A DNA stretch of 64,000 nucleotides, taken from assembly GCF_001969815.1 (NCBI RefSeq), contig NZ_MRBK01000020.1:44428-108427 (forward strand). Direction: 5' to 3'. Both the position numbers and the translations under genes were made by a program. Below the pieces are notes generated by a model. It was not told the DNA's origin. It saw nothing but the letters and a program-made list of their open reading frames with translations, and ran no database searches. Positions 19,219 through 28,011 of this stretch are shown piece after piece (positions within the stretch are counted from its first letter, which is position 1; the number at the start of each line of letters is the position of its first letter). The stretch comes from Bacillus swezeyi (GTDB lineage Bacteria > Bacillota > Bacilli > Bacillales > Bacillaceae).

Positions 19219-19251
19219 GCCGGCGGCCCGCCCAGCTGGGAAGCGCCGCCG
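19219..19251 (+). other. GC-rich hairpin after malA
   Basis: CCGGCGGC/GCCGCCGG stem shortly after the malA stop, without a T tract. It may be a processing or weak termination structure that lowers downstream expression. Confidence 0.45.
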
Positions 19252-19269
19252 GTTAATCCAGGCATATCT

Positions 19270-19311
19270 CCTCATTTATTCTCGTATTTTATATAATAGA
19301 GATAAATGAGG
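19270..19311 (+). promoter_or_regulatory. Palindrome bracketing the malR -10 element
   Basis: CCTCATTTAT-T-CTC (19270-19283) and GAGATAAATGAGG (19299-19311) pair almost perfectly. A TATAAT lies at 19292-19297 between them, and the right arm contains the ribosome-binding site of malR. Likely an operator for autoregulation by MalR; a poor -35 suggests activator dependence. Confidence 0.58.
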
Positions 19312-19320
19312 TGAAGAAAG

Positions 19321-20091
19321 ATGATGCAATTGGAAGAACTGATGAACAAACATTATAAAAAACTGAATGAAAATGACTTTCATATTTTGAAATATATTTT
19401 AAATCATCAAGATACTTGCTACAAGCTGGGCATAAATGAACTGGCTAAAAAGTGCAATGTATCCCGCACGTCTATTTTAAGGCTTTCTCAAAAGCTTGAT
19501 TTCAGCGGTTACAGCGAATTTCGCGTGTTTTTGAAATGGGAAGCCGAGAAACAGGAAGAGGAGCGGGAAGACTGCCGTTCTTTCGAAAGCCTGATGAGAG
19601 ATATGGAGTCCAGCATTAAATATTTGAAAAATACGGATATGCGGAATATATGCAAGCTCATTGATGAAGCCGACCGAATTTTTGTCTACGGTTCCGGCAC
19701 CGCGCAAACGTCGTGCGCTCTTGAGCTGCAGCGAATGTTTATTTCCCAGCACCGCTATTTGACGGTGATCAGAGATCAGATCGAATTTGAACTGATGCTT
19801 CCTGATTTGAGCACGGACGACCTTATCATCATCATTTCGCTTTCAGGTGAAACCCCGTCGCTGATTCCGCAAGCGCAAACATTGTCTGCAAGAGGCATTC
19901 CTTTTATCTCTTTGACCAATTTGAAAAATAATCTGCTCGCTCAATTAACGCCTTACAATCTCTATGCAACAAGCCAGGCGGTAACAGTTTATCCGAAAAC
20001 AGAACTGATCGCTTTTGCTCCCTTTTTTCTCGTCGGGGAAGCGTTGTTTCGCAGTTATGTCGATTATGCTGAAGAAAAGAAAATTCAGTAA
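19321..20091 (+). CDS. malR: MalR, RpiR-family regulator of maltose genes
   Basis: 256 residues: N-terminal RpiR-type helix-turn-helix (about 20-75, IGINELAKKCNVSRTSILRLSQKL-like region at 38-62) followed by a SIS sugar-isomerase domain (about 105-240, VYGSGTAQTS and LSGETPS). Such proteins sense phosphosugars; the B. subtilis homologue (GlvR/YfiA) activates maltose genes. Start ATG just after GAGGTGAAG. It lies 113 nt after malA and 19 nt before malP. Confidence 0.9.
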   Translation: MMQLEELMNKHYKKLNENDFHILKYILNHQDTCYKLGINELAKKCNVSRTSILRLSQKLDFSGYSEFRVFLKWEAEKQEEEREDCRSFESLMRDMESSIKYLKNTDMRNICKLIDEADRIFVYGSGTAQTSCALELQRMFISQHRYLTVIRDQIEFELMLPDLSTDDLIIIISLSGETPSLIPQAQTLSARGIPFISLTNLKNNLLAQLTPYNLYATSQAVTVYPKTELIAFAPFFLVGEALFRSYVDYAEEKKIQ

Positions 20092-20110
20092 TAACAGGGG
20101 GGAATTCACA

Positions 20111-21703
20111 TTGATGCAAAAAGTGCAGCGGTTCGGAAGCGCCATGTTTGTTCCGGTTTTGCTATTTGCTTTTGCGGGAATTGTCGTGGGGCTCAGCACT
20201 CTATTTAAAAATGAGCAGTTAATGGGGGCGATTGCCGCACCTGATACCTTTTGGTATCAATTCTGGTTTGTCATTGAAGAAGGGGGCTGGACCGTTTTTA
20301 GGCAAATGCCGCTGCTGTTCGCGGTCGGCATTCCGATCGCGTTGGCGAAGAAGGCTCAGGCGCGCGCTTGTTTGGAAGCGCTTACTACCTATTTGACCTT
20401 CAACTACTTTGTCAGCGCCATCCTGACCGTCTGGGGCGATTTTTTCGGTGTGGACATGAGTCAGGAGGCCGGAGGAACGAGCGGACTTGCAGAAATTGCC
20501 GGCATCAAAACGCTTGATACGAACATCATTGGCGCCATCTTAATTTCTTCAATTGTCGTTTATATCCACAATCGCTACTTTGATAAAAAGCTGCCCGACT
20601 TTTTGGGGATTTTTCAAGGGTCTTCATATGTTGTTATCATTTCATTTGCCGTCATGCTCCCGGTGGCTTTGGCAACAGCATTCGTTTGGCCGATGGTCCA
20701 AGGAGGCATAGCCTCTCTGCAAACTTTTCTTGTGGGATCGGGTGCATTTGGCGTATGGGTTTACACGTTCCTTGAAAGGATTTTGATTCCGACGGGGCTA
20801 CACCATTTTATCTACACGCCTTTTCTTTTCGGTCCGGCTGTTGTCGAAGGCGGGATTGTCACCCATTGGGCACAGCACCTCGGTGAATACGCTGCAAGCA
20901 CGCAGTCTCTCAAGGAGCTGTTTCCGCAAGGCGGGTTCGCGCTTCACGGAAACTCAAAGATCTTCGGCATCCTTGGAATTGCGCTCGCCATCTATGTGAC
21001 GGCGAAAAAGGAGAAGAAAAAAATCGTAGCGGGTCTGCTCATTCCGATTACCTTGACGGCCATGGTAGCCGGCATCACCGAGCCGATTGAGTTTACCTTT
21101 TTATTCATCTCGCCTTTGCTGTTTTTTGTTCACAGCCTTTTAGCGGCTTCGATGGCAACGCTGATGTATGTATCAGGGGTTGTCGGAAATATGGGCGGAG
21201 GTTTAATCGAAATTTTGACGCTCAACTGGATTCCGCTCTTTCATCAGCACGGAAGCACTTATCTTTTTCAAATATTGATCGGTCTGTCATTTACGGTCAT
21301 CTACTTCTTCGTATTCAGGTTTTTGATTTTAAAAATGGATATCGCGACTCCTGGTCGTGAAAAAGACCAGGAGCAAGAAACAAAGTTTTATTCAAAACAA
21401 GACTACAAGGCAAAAAAGCATTCCGAAAAAGAGGTGTCTGCGGCTCAGGAGGTTGATGCGGTTCAGGATCAGGCTGTCCTCTGCGTCCAGGCACTTGGCG
21501 GGAAAGAAAACATAGCCGAAGTGACAAATTGTGCAACAAGACTGAGAGTCAGTGTGTACGACGAGTCAAAAGTGGAACCGGACAGCGTATTCAAGTCTTT
21601 TGGCGCTCACGGTGTCGTCAGGAATGGAAAGGCTTTGCAAATTATTATCGGCCTTTCGGTTCCGCAGGTCCGTGAAAGGGTTGAGAAGCTGCTGATAGAC
21701 TGA
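20111..21703 (+). CDS. malP: MalP, PTS EIICB for maltose
   Basis: 530-residue PTS permease with the order EIIC (about 1-430, ten or so membrane segments) then EIIB (about 455-530) with the phosphorylated Cys in NCATRLRVSV (about residue 474). It imports maltose as maltose-6-phosphate, feeding MalA. No IIA domain; the glucose IIA is presumably shared. I place the start at TTG 20111, 8 nt after GGGGGG, giving MMQKVQRFGSAMF as in the B. subtilis homologue. The ATG at 20114 would be one residue shorter. An upstream frame from 20015 overlaps malR and has no ribosome site. Confidence 0.94.
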   Translation: MMQKVQRFGSAMFVPVLLFAFAGIVVGLSTLFKNEQLMGAIAAPDTFWYQFWFVIEEGGWTVFRQMPLLFAVGIPIALAKKAQARACLEALTTYLTFNYFVSAILTVWGDFFGVDMSQEAGGTSGLAEIAGIKTLDTNIIGAILISSIVVYIHNRYFDKKLPDFLGIFQGSSYVVIISFAVMLPVALATAFVWPMVQGGIASLQTFLVGSGAFGVWVYTFLERILIPTGLHHFIYTPFLFGPAVVEGGIVTHWAQHLGEYAASTQSLKELFPQGGFALHGNSKIFGILGIALAIYVTAKKEKKKIVAGLLIPITLTAMVAGITEPIEFTFLFISPLLFFVHSLLAASMATLMYVSGVVGNMGGGLIEILTLNWIPLFHQHGSTYLFQILIGLSFTVIYFFVFRFLILKMDIATPGREKDQEQETKFYSKQDYKAKKHSEKEVSAAQEVDAVQDQAVLCVQALGGKENIAEVTNCATRLRVSVYDESKVEPDSVFKSFGAHGVVRNGKALQIIIGLSVPQVRERVEKLLID

Positions 21704-21808
21704 CAATTCAGCGAAGAAAAAATGCTGCTGCCTTTTGTAATGAAATTCTATTTTAATTATAGAGCGTCTTCTAGAACTCAAGGCTAAAAGCAGCTTCTTT
21801 TGACACAT

Positions 21809-22663
21809 TTAAGCCTCAAACTTTAACTTTTCTATATCTCGTTTACTTGCCGCCAATTCTTTGGTCATTTCAGTTAGATTATGATCAAAGAAGGCGGTTT
21901 TTTTAAATAACTCTTTGAATTTTTTTCCCGTATCCATTTTGAATGCGATCAGTTCGGCGTGGGTCTTCTCTTGAGCCTCTTTCATCGCTTGAAACATTGA
22001 AAATATCTCGGTTTTAAAAGATTGAAAACGTTCTTGATGTGCAAGGGTATCGGCTTTAAAAGCATTGAAATGTTCTTGATGTGACAAGGTCTCGGTTTTA
22101 AAAGAGTTAAATTCTTGTTTAAATGAGGACAGGTCTTTTTTCAGGTCGCCGACTTCGCTTTTAACGGAGGAAAGACCGTTTTTCAGATCGCCGACTTCCC
22201 CTTTAACAGAGGAAAGATCTTTTTTCAGACCGAAAACTTCACTTTTAACCAATGAAAGGTCTTCTTTCAGACCGCTGACTTCGCTTTTAACAGAGGAAAG
22301 ATCTTTCTTCAGACCGCTGACTTCGCTTTTAACAGAGGAAAGATCTTTCTTCAGACCGCTGACTTCGCTTTTAACGGAGGAAAGGTCTTTCTTCAGACCG
22401 CCGACTTCGCTTTTAACGGAGGAAAGATCTTTCTTCAGCTCACCAATCTCGCTTTTGACGGAAGACAGGTCTTTTTTGATAAAACTGACTTCGGTTTTAA
22501 CAGAAGCAAGATCTTTCTTCAGACCGCCGACTTCACCTTTAACAGAGGACAGGTCTTTTTGAATCAAACCGACTTCATCTTTAATCAAAATAAGCTCTTT
22601 TTTAAAGGGAAGAAGCTCTTCTCTGAATACGTTTCTAATGGTTTGTTCGAGTGCTGGACTCAT
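21809..22663 (-). CDS. Coiled-coil protein with 14-residue tandem repeats
   Basis: 284 residues, almost wholly predicted coiled coil. From about residue 30 to 183 it has eleven 14-residue units (two heptads each) of the form EVxGLKKDLSSVKS, then a Phe/His-rich stretch (FNSFKTETLSHQEH and variants) and a Lys-rich tail. No signal peptide or membrane segment. I do not recognise a named family; similar proteins with a variable repeat number occur in the B. licheniformis group by my recollection. ATG with GGAGGCG upstream. Convergent with malP. A structural or scaffold role is a guess. Confidence 0.8.
   Translation of the reverse strand: MSPALEQTIRNVFREELLPFKKELILIKDEVGLIQKDLSSVKGEVGGLKKDLASVKTEVSFIKKDLSSVKSEIGELKKDLSSVKSEVGGLKKDLSSVKSEVSGLKKDLSSVKSEVSGLKKDLSSVKSEVSGLKEDLSLVKSEVFGLKKDLSSVKGEVGDLKNGLSSVKSEVGDLKKDLSSFKQEFNSFKTETLSHQEHFNAFKADTLAHQERFQSFKTEIFSMFQAMKEAQEKTHAELIAFKMDTGKKFKELFKKTAFFDHNLTEMTKELAASKRDIEKLKFEA
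22115..22576 (-). repeat. 42-bp tandem repeats inside the coiled-coil gene
   Basis: Eleven units of 42 bp coding the 14-residue repeat. The central units around 22210-22400 are nearly identical at the DNA level (TTAACAGAGGAAAGATC and close variants), pointing to recent slippage or recombination. Confidence 0.88.
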
Positions 22664-22820
22664 TTTTTCGCCTCCTTTCAGCTCTTCAAATATATCATGA
22701 ATTGAAATACAGCAGAAAAGGAGAAACGGTATTTTAGCGGTATGAAAGCGTATAATTGACTAAAGGAAAAACTAAAAACGGCCAAACAAAAAGGCAATGC
22801 AGATGCTTGCCTTTTTTAGT

Positions 22821-23153
22821 TTATTTATTTTCTTTTGGGTCACTGAGTTCAACCCATTCCTGTGACCATTCTTCCATTCCTTTAAGGACCGATTCAAGAG
22901 CCTGTCCTTTTTCGGTCAAAGAGTACTCAATCCGTACAGGGGTTTCAGGGTATACGTGCCGGTGAATGATGCCTTCATGCTCGAGTTCTTTTAATCTTTC
23001 TGATAACAGCCTCCCGCTTATGGGGAGGGAAGATTCTATATGACAAAACCGCTGCGGGCCGTTAAGTAGCTGGTAAATGATTAATCCGTTCCAGCGCTGA
23101 CTTATCATTTTCATTCCTTTTTCAAATTTGGGACATAAAGATGATAGGCTCAT
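22821..23153 (-). CDS. HxlR-family regulator with Cys7 (CatR/YodB-like)
   Basis: 110-residue winged-helix repressor of the HxlR family (LLSERLKELEHEGIIHRHVY). It has the conserved N-terminal cysteine, Cys7 in SLCPKFEKG, as in the quinone- and diamide-sensing regulators YodB and CatR of B. subtilis. It is divergent from catDE, so it most likely represses catDE and is released by quinone or thiol stress. Start ATG at 23153 follows AGAGGTGAG by 4 nt. An upstream ATG at 23258 has no site and would run through the promoter. Confidence 0.87.
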   Translation of the reverse strand: MSLSSLCPKFEKGMKMISQRWNGLIIYQLLNGPQRFCHIESSLPISGRLLSERLKELEHEGIIHRHVYPETPVRIEYSLTEKGQALESVLKGMEEWSQEWVELSDPKENK

Positions 23154-23218
23154 ATTTCTCACCTCTCTAGGTATATTATAACGGTATATCAATGAATGAG
23201 CAAAGATCATAAAATGTC

Positions 23219-23265
23219 TTGACGTAAGTTTGTTATTTATATATACTAACTTACACAAAGTAAGT
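23219..23265 (+). promoter_or_regulatory. catDE promoter and operator
   Basis: TTGACG (23219-23224), 17-nt spacer, TATACT (23242-23247). A perfect inverted repeat ACTTAC-ACAAA-GTAAGT (23249-23265) sits over the expected transcription start, a good candidate for the HxlR-type repressor site. Confidence 0.8.
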
Positions 23266-23388
23266 AACGAACGAAAAAAGGAGGACTTTACCGTCTCATG
23301 CTGATGATATGTTGATAGATAGATAAGGTTGGAAGCTTGTCATAGTGATTGGTTTTGTCAAAAAAAAATTAAAAAAGAGGAGAAAATG

Positions 23389-23811
23389 ATGAATAACAAA
23401 TATGAAATTGGTGCATTGATTTTACGATTGGTTACAGGACTTACATTTTTGCTTCACGGGATTTCCAAGTTTCAAGGCGGTATTGAAAATACTGTAGGAT
23501 TTTTCAGCAATGTTGGAATTCCGGGGTTTCTTGCTTATGTCGTAGCGATTATCGAACTTGCTGGAGGAGCCTTGATGATTCTCGGCCTTGGTACGCGAAT
23601 CATTGGCGTCTTATTTGCGCTTGTGATGATCGGAGCTATTTTCACAGTGAAGCTTTCTGCCGGTTTTATGGGAACTGACGGAGGGGCGGGCTATGAATTT
23701 GATTTAACACTGCTCGCGATGTCTGTTTACCTTGCTTTAAACGGAAGCGGCCTGCTGTCTCTGGACAGTTTGTTCCGTGCTAATCGGCAAGAAGAATTGT
23801 CTTTAGATTAA
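23389..23811 (+). CDS. catD: CatD, DoxX-family membrane protein
   Basis: 140 residues with four hydrophobic helices, DoxX family (LRLVTGLTFLLHGISKF, GGALMILGLGTR). B. subtilis CatD (YfiD) is a thiol/quinone-stress oxidoreductase-like membrane protein encoded with CatE. ATG at 23389 is 6 nt after GAGGAG; the ATG just before it at 23386 would be too close. First gene of catDE. Confidence 0.88.
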   Translation: MNNKYEIGALILRLVTGLTFLLHGISKFQGGIENTVGFFSNVGIPGFLAYVVAIIELAGGALMILGLGTRIIGVLFALVMIGAIFTVKLSAGFMGTDGGAGYEFDLTLLAMSVYLALNGSGLLSLDSLFRANRQEELSLD

Positions 23812-23836
23812 AAAAGCAGGAAAGAAGGAAAAACCG

Positions 23837-24700
23837 ATGACCCAGCAAATACATCCAAACACAGAGCTAGGCTATGTCAAACTGAAGGTGGCCAGCCTTG
23901 AAAGATCCATCTCCTTTTACAGGGACTTTATCGGTTTTCAAATCTTAAAGCTGGGCGAAAAAACAGCTGAATTCACGACGGACGGCAGGGAGCCGCTGCT
24001 GGTAATTGAAGAAATTCCAAATGCCGTCGTGCTCCCTGAAAGATCGGCGGCAGGCCTTTATCATTTTGCTATTTTGCTGCCAACCCGTAAAGATCTCGGG
24101 GCGGCCGTGAAGCATTTGATCCGTTCCGGCATTGAAATCGGCCAGGGAGACCACCTTGTCAGTGAGGCGTTTTATTTGCAGGACCCGGATCAAAACGGAA
24201 TCGAAATCTACCGGGACCGTCCGCGTGAAGGGTGGAAGCGTGATGACCAAGGGCATTATGTGATGGGAACGGAGCCTGTTGATGTGAGCGGCCTTCTCGA
24301 TGAAGCCAAAGATCAGGAATGGAAAGGGCTCCCCCCGGAAACAAAGATCGGCCACGTGCATTTTCACGTCAGGGATTTAACACTGGCGAAAGATTTCTAC
24401 CACTCTGTGCTGGGCTTTGATATAACAGGGGATTATCAAAATATGTCAGCACTTTTTGTGTCTGCGGGCGGCTACCACCATCACATCGGATTAAATCTAT
24501 GGGCCGGACGCCACGCGCCATTTGCTCCCGCGAATGCCGCCGGAATGGCATATTACACGATTCTTTTGCCGAATGAAGCCGAGCTTGACAGTGTCTTGAA
24601 AAAGCTTGAAAGCTCCGGCCGTATTGCTGAGAAAAAAGCAGACGCATGGTTTGTCAAAGATCCGGCTTCGGGTGTTGATATTAGATTGACGGTTCAGTAA
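23837..24700 (+). CDS. catE: CatE, catechol 2,3-dioxygenase
   Basis: 287-residue extradiol dioxygenase made of two vicinal-oxygen-chelate (glyoxalase-like) repeats, about 10-130 and 165-285. It cleaves catechol using Fe(II). Likely metal ligands are His in IGHVHFHV and in YHHHIGLNLW (about 215) and a Glu in the C-terminal repeat. It removes catechol formed from aromatic compounds, matching regulation with catD by a quinone-sensing repressor. 25 nt after catD, AAAGAAGG upstream. Confidence 0.92.
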   Translation: MTQQIHPNTELGYVKLKVASLERSISFYRDFIGFQILKLGEKTAEFTTDGREPLLVIEEIPNAVVLPERSAAGLYHFAILLPTRKDLGAAVKHLIRSGIEIGQGDHLVSEAFYLQDPDQNGIEIYRDRPREGWKRDDQGHYVMGTEPVDVSGLLDEAKDQEWKGLPPETKIGHVHFHVRDLTLAKDFYHSVLGFDITGDYQNMSALFVSAGGYHHHIGLNLWAGRHAPFAPANAAGMAYYTILLPNEAELDSVLKKLESSGRIAEKKADAWFVKDPASGVDIRLTVQ

Positions 24701-24701
24701 A

Positions 24702-24727
24702 GGTGAAACAATGTTTCACCTTTTTTT
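24702..24727 (+). terminator. Terminator after catE
   Basis: GGTGAAACA/TGTTTCACC stem followed by seven T. Confidence 0.9.
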
Positions 24728-24871
24728 ATTGATCATTTTTAATCATAAAGGACAAAAAAAGCAAAGAATGAGAAAAACAGACATCTAAAACAAAGATTTA
24801 GAATCCGCAGTTGTGCTAACATGAACTCGCAAATTGTTTTTATTTGGAAGGTTCAAAAGGGGTGAGAATTG

Positions 24872-26467
24872 GTGGCAAGACAGTTGACTGAAGAGCTGAA
24901 ACATGAGTCTGTTTGGAATCCGAACATTGGAAGCGGCCGCTTTCGCAATCCCGTTCTTTTTAAGGATTACTCAGATCCTGATATCGTTCGGAAAGGCAAA
25001 GATTTTTTCATGGCGGCTTCAAGTTTTTCCAGTTTTCCAGGTATTCCGATTTTGCACTCGACCGACCTGGTTAATTGGACATTAATCAGCCACGTGTTTG
25101 ACAAACTGCCTTTTAAAGATTATGAATTACCTGCTCATGGAAAAGGGGCGTGGGCGCCAAGCATCCGTTATTATCGAGGCGAATTTTGGGTCTATTTTGC
25201 CACCCCTGATGAAGGGATATTTATGAGCAAAACAAAGGACCCGTTTCGCGGCTGGGAACCTCTTGTGCACGTAAAAGAAACGAAAGGCTGGATCGATCCC
25301 TGCCCGTTTTGGGATGATGATGGAAGAGCTTATTTGATACACGCGTATGCCAACAGCAGAATCGGCATTAAGAGCAAATTAAATTTATGCAGAATGAAAA
25401 AGGACGGGACGGCCTTGGAAGACGATGGGGAAATTGTTTTTGACGGGACACTCAACCACCCTACGATTGAAGGGCCAAAGCTTTATAAAAAGGACGGCTA
25501 TTATTATATTTTCGCTCCGGCCGGCGGGGTGAAGAACGGCTGGCAGACGGTTCTGCGGAGCAGGCAGATTTACGGTCCTTATGAAGATAAGATTGTCCTT
25601 CACCAAGGAAACACGGTCATCAACGGTCCGCACCAGGGGGGCTGGGTTGAGCTTGATTCAGGGGAGTCGTGGTTTATTCATTTTCAAGATCGCGGGGCCT
25701 TCGGAAGGATTGTCCACCTCCAGCCTGTCAGCTGGGAAGACGGCTGGCCGTTGATGGGCAAAGACATCAATAAGGATGGAATCGGCGAACCGGTTTTGGA
25801 GTGGCAAAAACCGAAGACGAATAGCGAAGATTTGAAAGAGCCTTTTGATCAGGCCAGTGATGATTTTTCTTCGGAAAATCTTGCCCTTCAATGGCAATGG
25901 GAAGCCAATCCTAAGCAAGAGTGGTATTCCCTTGATGCCAGACCGGGCCGCCTTCGTTTGTACAGCCGCCGTTCTGTTCATCGTTTCAAGCTTAGCCGAA
26001 TTCCGAATCTTCTTATGCAGAAATTTTCCGGACCAAGCTTTACAGCCACAATCAAACTGTCGTTATGCGCTTTGTCAGAAACCATCAGAGCCGGACTGGC
26101 GGTCATGGGAAAAGAATATGCGTCCCTCTGCTTTTCAAAAGGAGAAAACGGCCTGTATAAGCTTGGTGTGTATACAGGCCGAATCGAAGATGATCTAGAA
26201 GACATTAAAACAGAGGAGCACCCGGTTTCAAAGGAGACGGTCTATCTTCGCGTGACAGTCAGTGAAGAAGCGGAATGCCGTTTCAGCTACAGCATCGACC
26301 AGCATCATTTCACACAAGTCGGAGATCCATTTCAAGCCGTTCCCGGATTGTGGACGGGAGCCAAAGTGGGAATGTACTGTGTCAATGCCGGCACAGACGG
26401 ACCGGATGGCAGCTACTGTGACATCGATTGGTTTATCGCTGAGCCGGAAAGGCGGGGACATAAATGA
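24872..26467 (+). CDS. GH43 glycosidase (beta-xylosidase/arabinofuranosidase type), first
   Basis: About 531 residues. N-terminal five-bladed beta-propeller of glycoside hydrolase family 43 with the expected acids: general base Asp in YSDPDIVR, pKa-modulating Asp in GWIDPCPFWDD, proton donor Glu in PTIEGPKLYK. A C-terminal beta-sandwich (about 330-525) is of the kind seen in xylosidases. No signal peptide, so it acts in the cytoplasm on imported oligosaccharides. Start is GTG 24872 (or TTG 24869) after AAGGGGTGAG. Its stop overlaps the next gene by 4 nt. Exact specificity (xylose or arabinose) cannot be told. Confidence 0.87.
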   Translation: MARQLTEELKHESVWNPNIGSGRFRNPVLFKDYSDPDIVRKGKDFFMAASSFSSFPGIPILHSTDLVNWTLISHVFDKLPFKDYELPAHGKGAWAPSIRYYRGEFWVYFATPDEGIFMSKTKDPFRGWEPLVHVKETKGWIDPCPFWDDDGRAYLIHAYANSRIGIKSKLNLCRMKKDGTALEDDGEIVFDGTLNHPTIEGPKLYKKDGYYYIFAPAGGVKNGWQTVLRSRQIYGPYEDKIVLHQGNTVINGPHQGGWVELDSGESWFIHFQDRGAFGRIVHLQPVSWEDGWPLMGKDINKDGIGEPVLEWQKPKTNSEDLKEPFDQASDDFSSENLALQWQWEANPKQEWYSLDARPGRLRLYSRRSVHRFKLSRIPNLLMQKFSGPSFTATIKLSLCALSETIRAGLAVMGKEYASLCFSKGENGLYKLGVYTGRIEDDLEDIKTEEHPVSKETVYLRVTVSEEAECRFSYSIDQHHFTQVGDPFQAVPGLWTGAKVGMYCVNAGTDGPDGSYCDIDWFIAEPERRGHK

Positions 26468-28011
26468 ATCATGGCAGGCTATATACGAATCCCGTCTTAA
26501 CGGGTTTTCATCCAGATCCGTCAATCATTAGGGTCGGAGATGACTATTTCATGGTGAATTCAACCTTTCAGTATTTCCCGGCGATTGTCATTTCACATTC
26601 AAAGGATTTGGTGAATTGGAAGATTATTGGACACGGCATCACTGAAAATGACGGATTGGATCTTTCTGATATCAAAGATTCACACGGCATTTGGGCGCCT
26701 GATATATCGTATCACAACGGAACTTACTACATTTTTGCGACGCACAGACTGAACGGTCCGACCGTGATCAATGGCAAAAAACTGATCCGCAGGCAGATTG
26801 TGATCAAGTCGAGAAGGCCTGAAGGGCCGTATTCAAAGCCCGTTTTTATAGATGAAGGCAGCGGTATCGATCCTTCACACTTTGTCGATGATGATGGGAA
26901 ACATTATATGCTGCTCAGTCCGGCTTGCACGCTCTTTCCTTTAAATGATGAATGCACAGAAATTATCGGTGAACCGGTGCAGATTTGGGAAGGAACGGGA
27001 AGAAGAGCCCCGGAAGGCCCGCATCTTCTGCGAACGAACGGATATTATTATGCCATTTTGGCAGAGGGAGGGACCGGCTATGGCCACACGATCACGACCG
27101 CCCGCTCAAAACATTTGTACGGCCCGTATGAGCCATGCCCGTATAATCCGATTTTGACCCAGGCTGATCCTGAGGCGCCGATTCAGAGAGCCGGCCACGG
27201 AAAGCTCGTCAAAACGCATAACGGCGAGTGGTGGGTTCTTTATCTTTGCGGCCGTTCCAATGAAGGAAACTTTACAACTCTTGGCAGAGAAACCGCATTG
27301 GACCCCGTTCAATGGAAGGAAGACGACTGGTTTGTCATCAACAGCCTAAACGGCCCCAGTCTTATTCAAACAGCGCCGAATCTTCCTGAAGTCATATGGG
27401 ATGAAAAGAATATCGATGATTTCCAGGAATCATCGCTTGATCTGCAGTGGCAGTTTGTCAGAAATCCAGATCCGTGCGGCTGGTCGCTCACTGAAAGACC
27501 GGGCTTTCTCAGACTTTGGACAGGTGATGCTGATTTGCACGACCTTCAGGCGAAAAATACCGTTGTCAGAAGGGAAAAGCACCACCAATACAGCGCAACC
27601 GTGAAATTGGATTTTGCTCCTTCGGAAAACGGAGAGCAAGCGGGCCTCACCTGTTATTACAGCACGAACAACTTTTTAAAATGCTGTCTGATCTATGAAG
27701 ACCGTTTGAAAATCAAGGTGGTTGAAAACCGAAACGGCGTTTTGAAAACGCTGGGGGAACAAAACGCAAAAGAAGGCCCGGTATTCTTAAAAGCCGTCAT
27801 GAATAAACAGAGGAGAGCTTTTTATTTTAGCTATGAAGAAAAACATTGGCATCACGCCGTTTCTATAGAAAACGCGAGCTTTTTAAGCGATGAGGGTTCG
27901 CGCGATCCAAAAGGCCACACAGGAACAATGGTCGGGATGTACGCCAACAACGGCGGGAGCGGGAGAAGGCTTGCTGCTGATTTTGATTGGTTCGGCTATA
28001 CGCCGTTTTAA
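26464..28011 (+). CDS. GH43 glycosidase, second
   Basis: 515 residues, same architecture as its neighbour: a GH43 propeller with base Asp in FHPDPSIIR, Asp in GIDPSHFVDDDG and Glu in APEGPHLLR, then a C-terminal beta-sandwich (about 320-515). Cytoplasmic, no signal peptide. It overlaps the upstream gene (ATGA), so the two are co-translated. The pair has diverged too far to be a recent duplicate and probably removes two different side-chain or backbone linkages of xylan-type oligomers. Convergent with the AraC gene, overlapping by 4 nt. Confidence 0.88.
   Translation: MNHGRLYTNPVLTGFHPDPSIIRVGDDYFMVNSTFQYFPAIVISHSKDLVNWKIIGHGITENDGLDLSDIKDSHGIWAPDISYHNGTYYIFATHRLNGPTVINGKKLIRRQIVIKSRRPEGPYSKPVFIDEGSGIDPSHFVDDDGKHYMLLSPACTLFPLNDECTEIIGEPVQIWEGTGRRAPEGPHLLRTNGYYYAILAEGGTGYGHTITTARSKHLYGPYEPCPYNPILTQADPEAPIQRAGHGKLVKTHNGEWWVLYLCGRSNEGNFTTLGRETALDPVQWKEDDWFVINSLNGPSLIQTAPNLPEVIWDEKNIDDFQESSLDLQWQFVRNPDPCGWSLTERPGFLRLWTGDADLHDLQAKNTVVRREKHHQYSATVKLDFAPSENGEQAGLTCYYSTNNFLKCCLIYEDRLKIKVVENRNGVLKTLGEQNAKEGPVFLKAVMNKQRRAFYFSYEEKHWHHAVSIENASFLSDEGSRDPKGHTGTMVGMYANNGGSGRRLAADFDWFGYTPF

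Noticed and set aside
22115..22576. Regular 42-bp repeats, considered as a CRISPR array
   Set aside because: The units are contiguous with no spacers and code for a continuous heptad coiled coil.
24872..28011. Two GH43 genes as a recent tandem duplication
   Set aside because: Sequences share the fold and key acids but differ too much in detail for recent copying.
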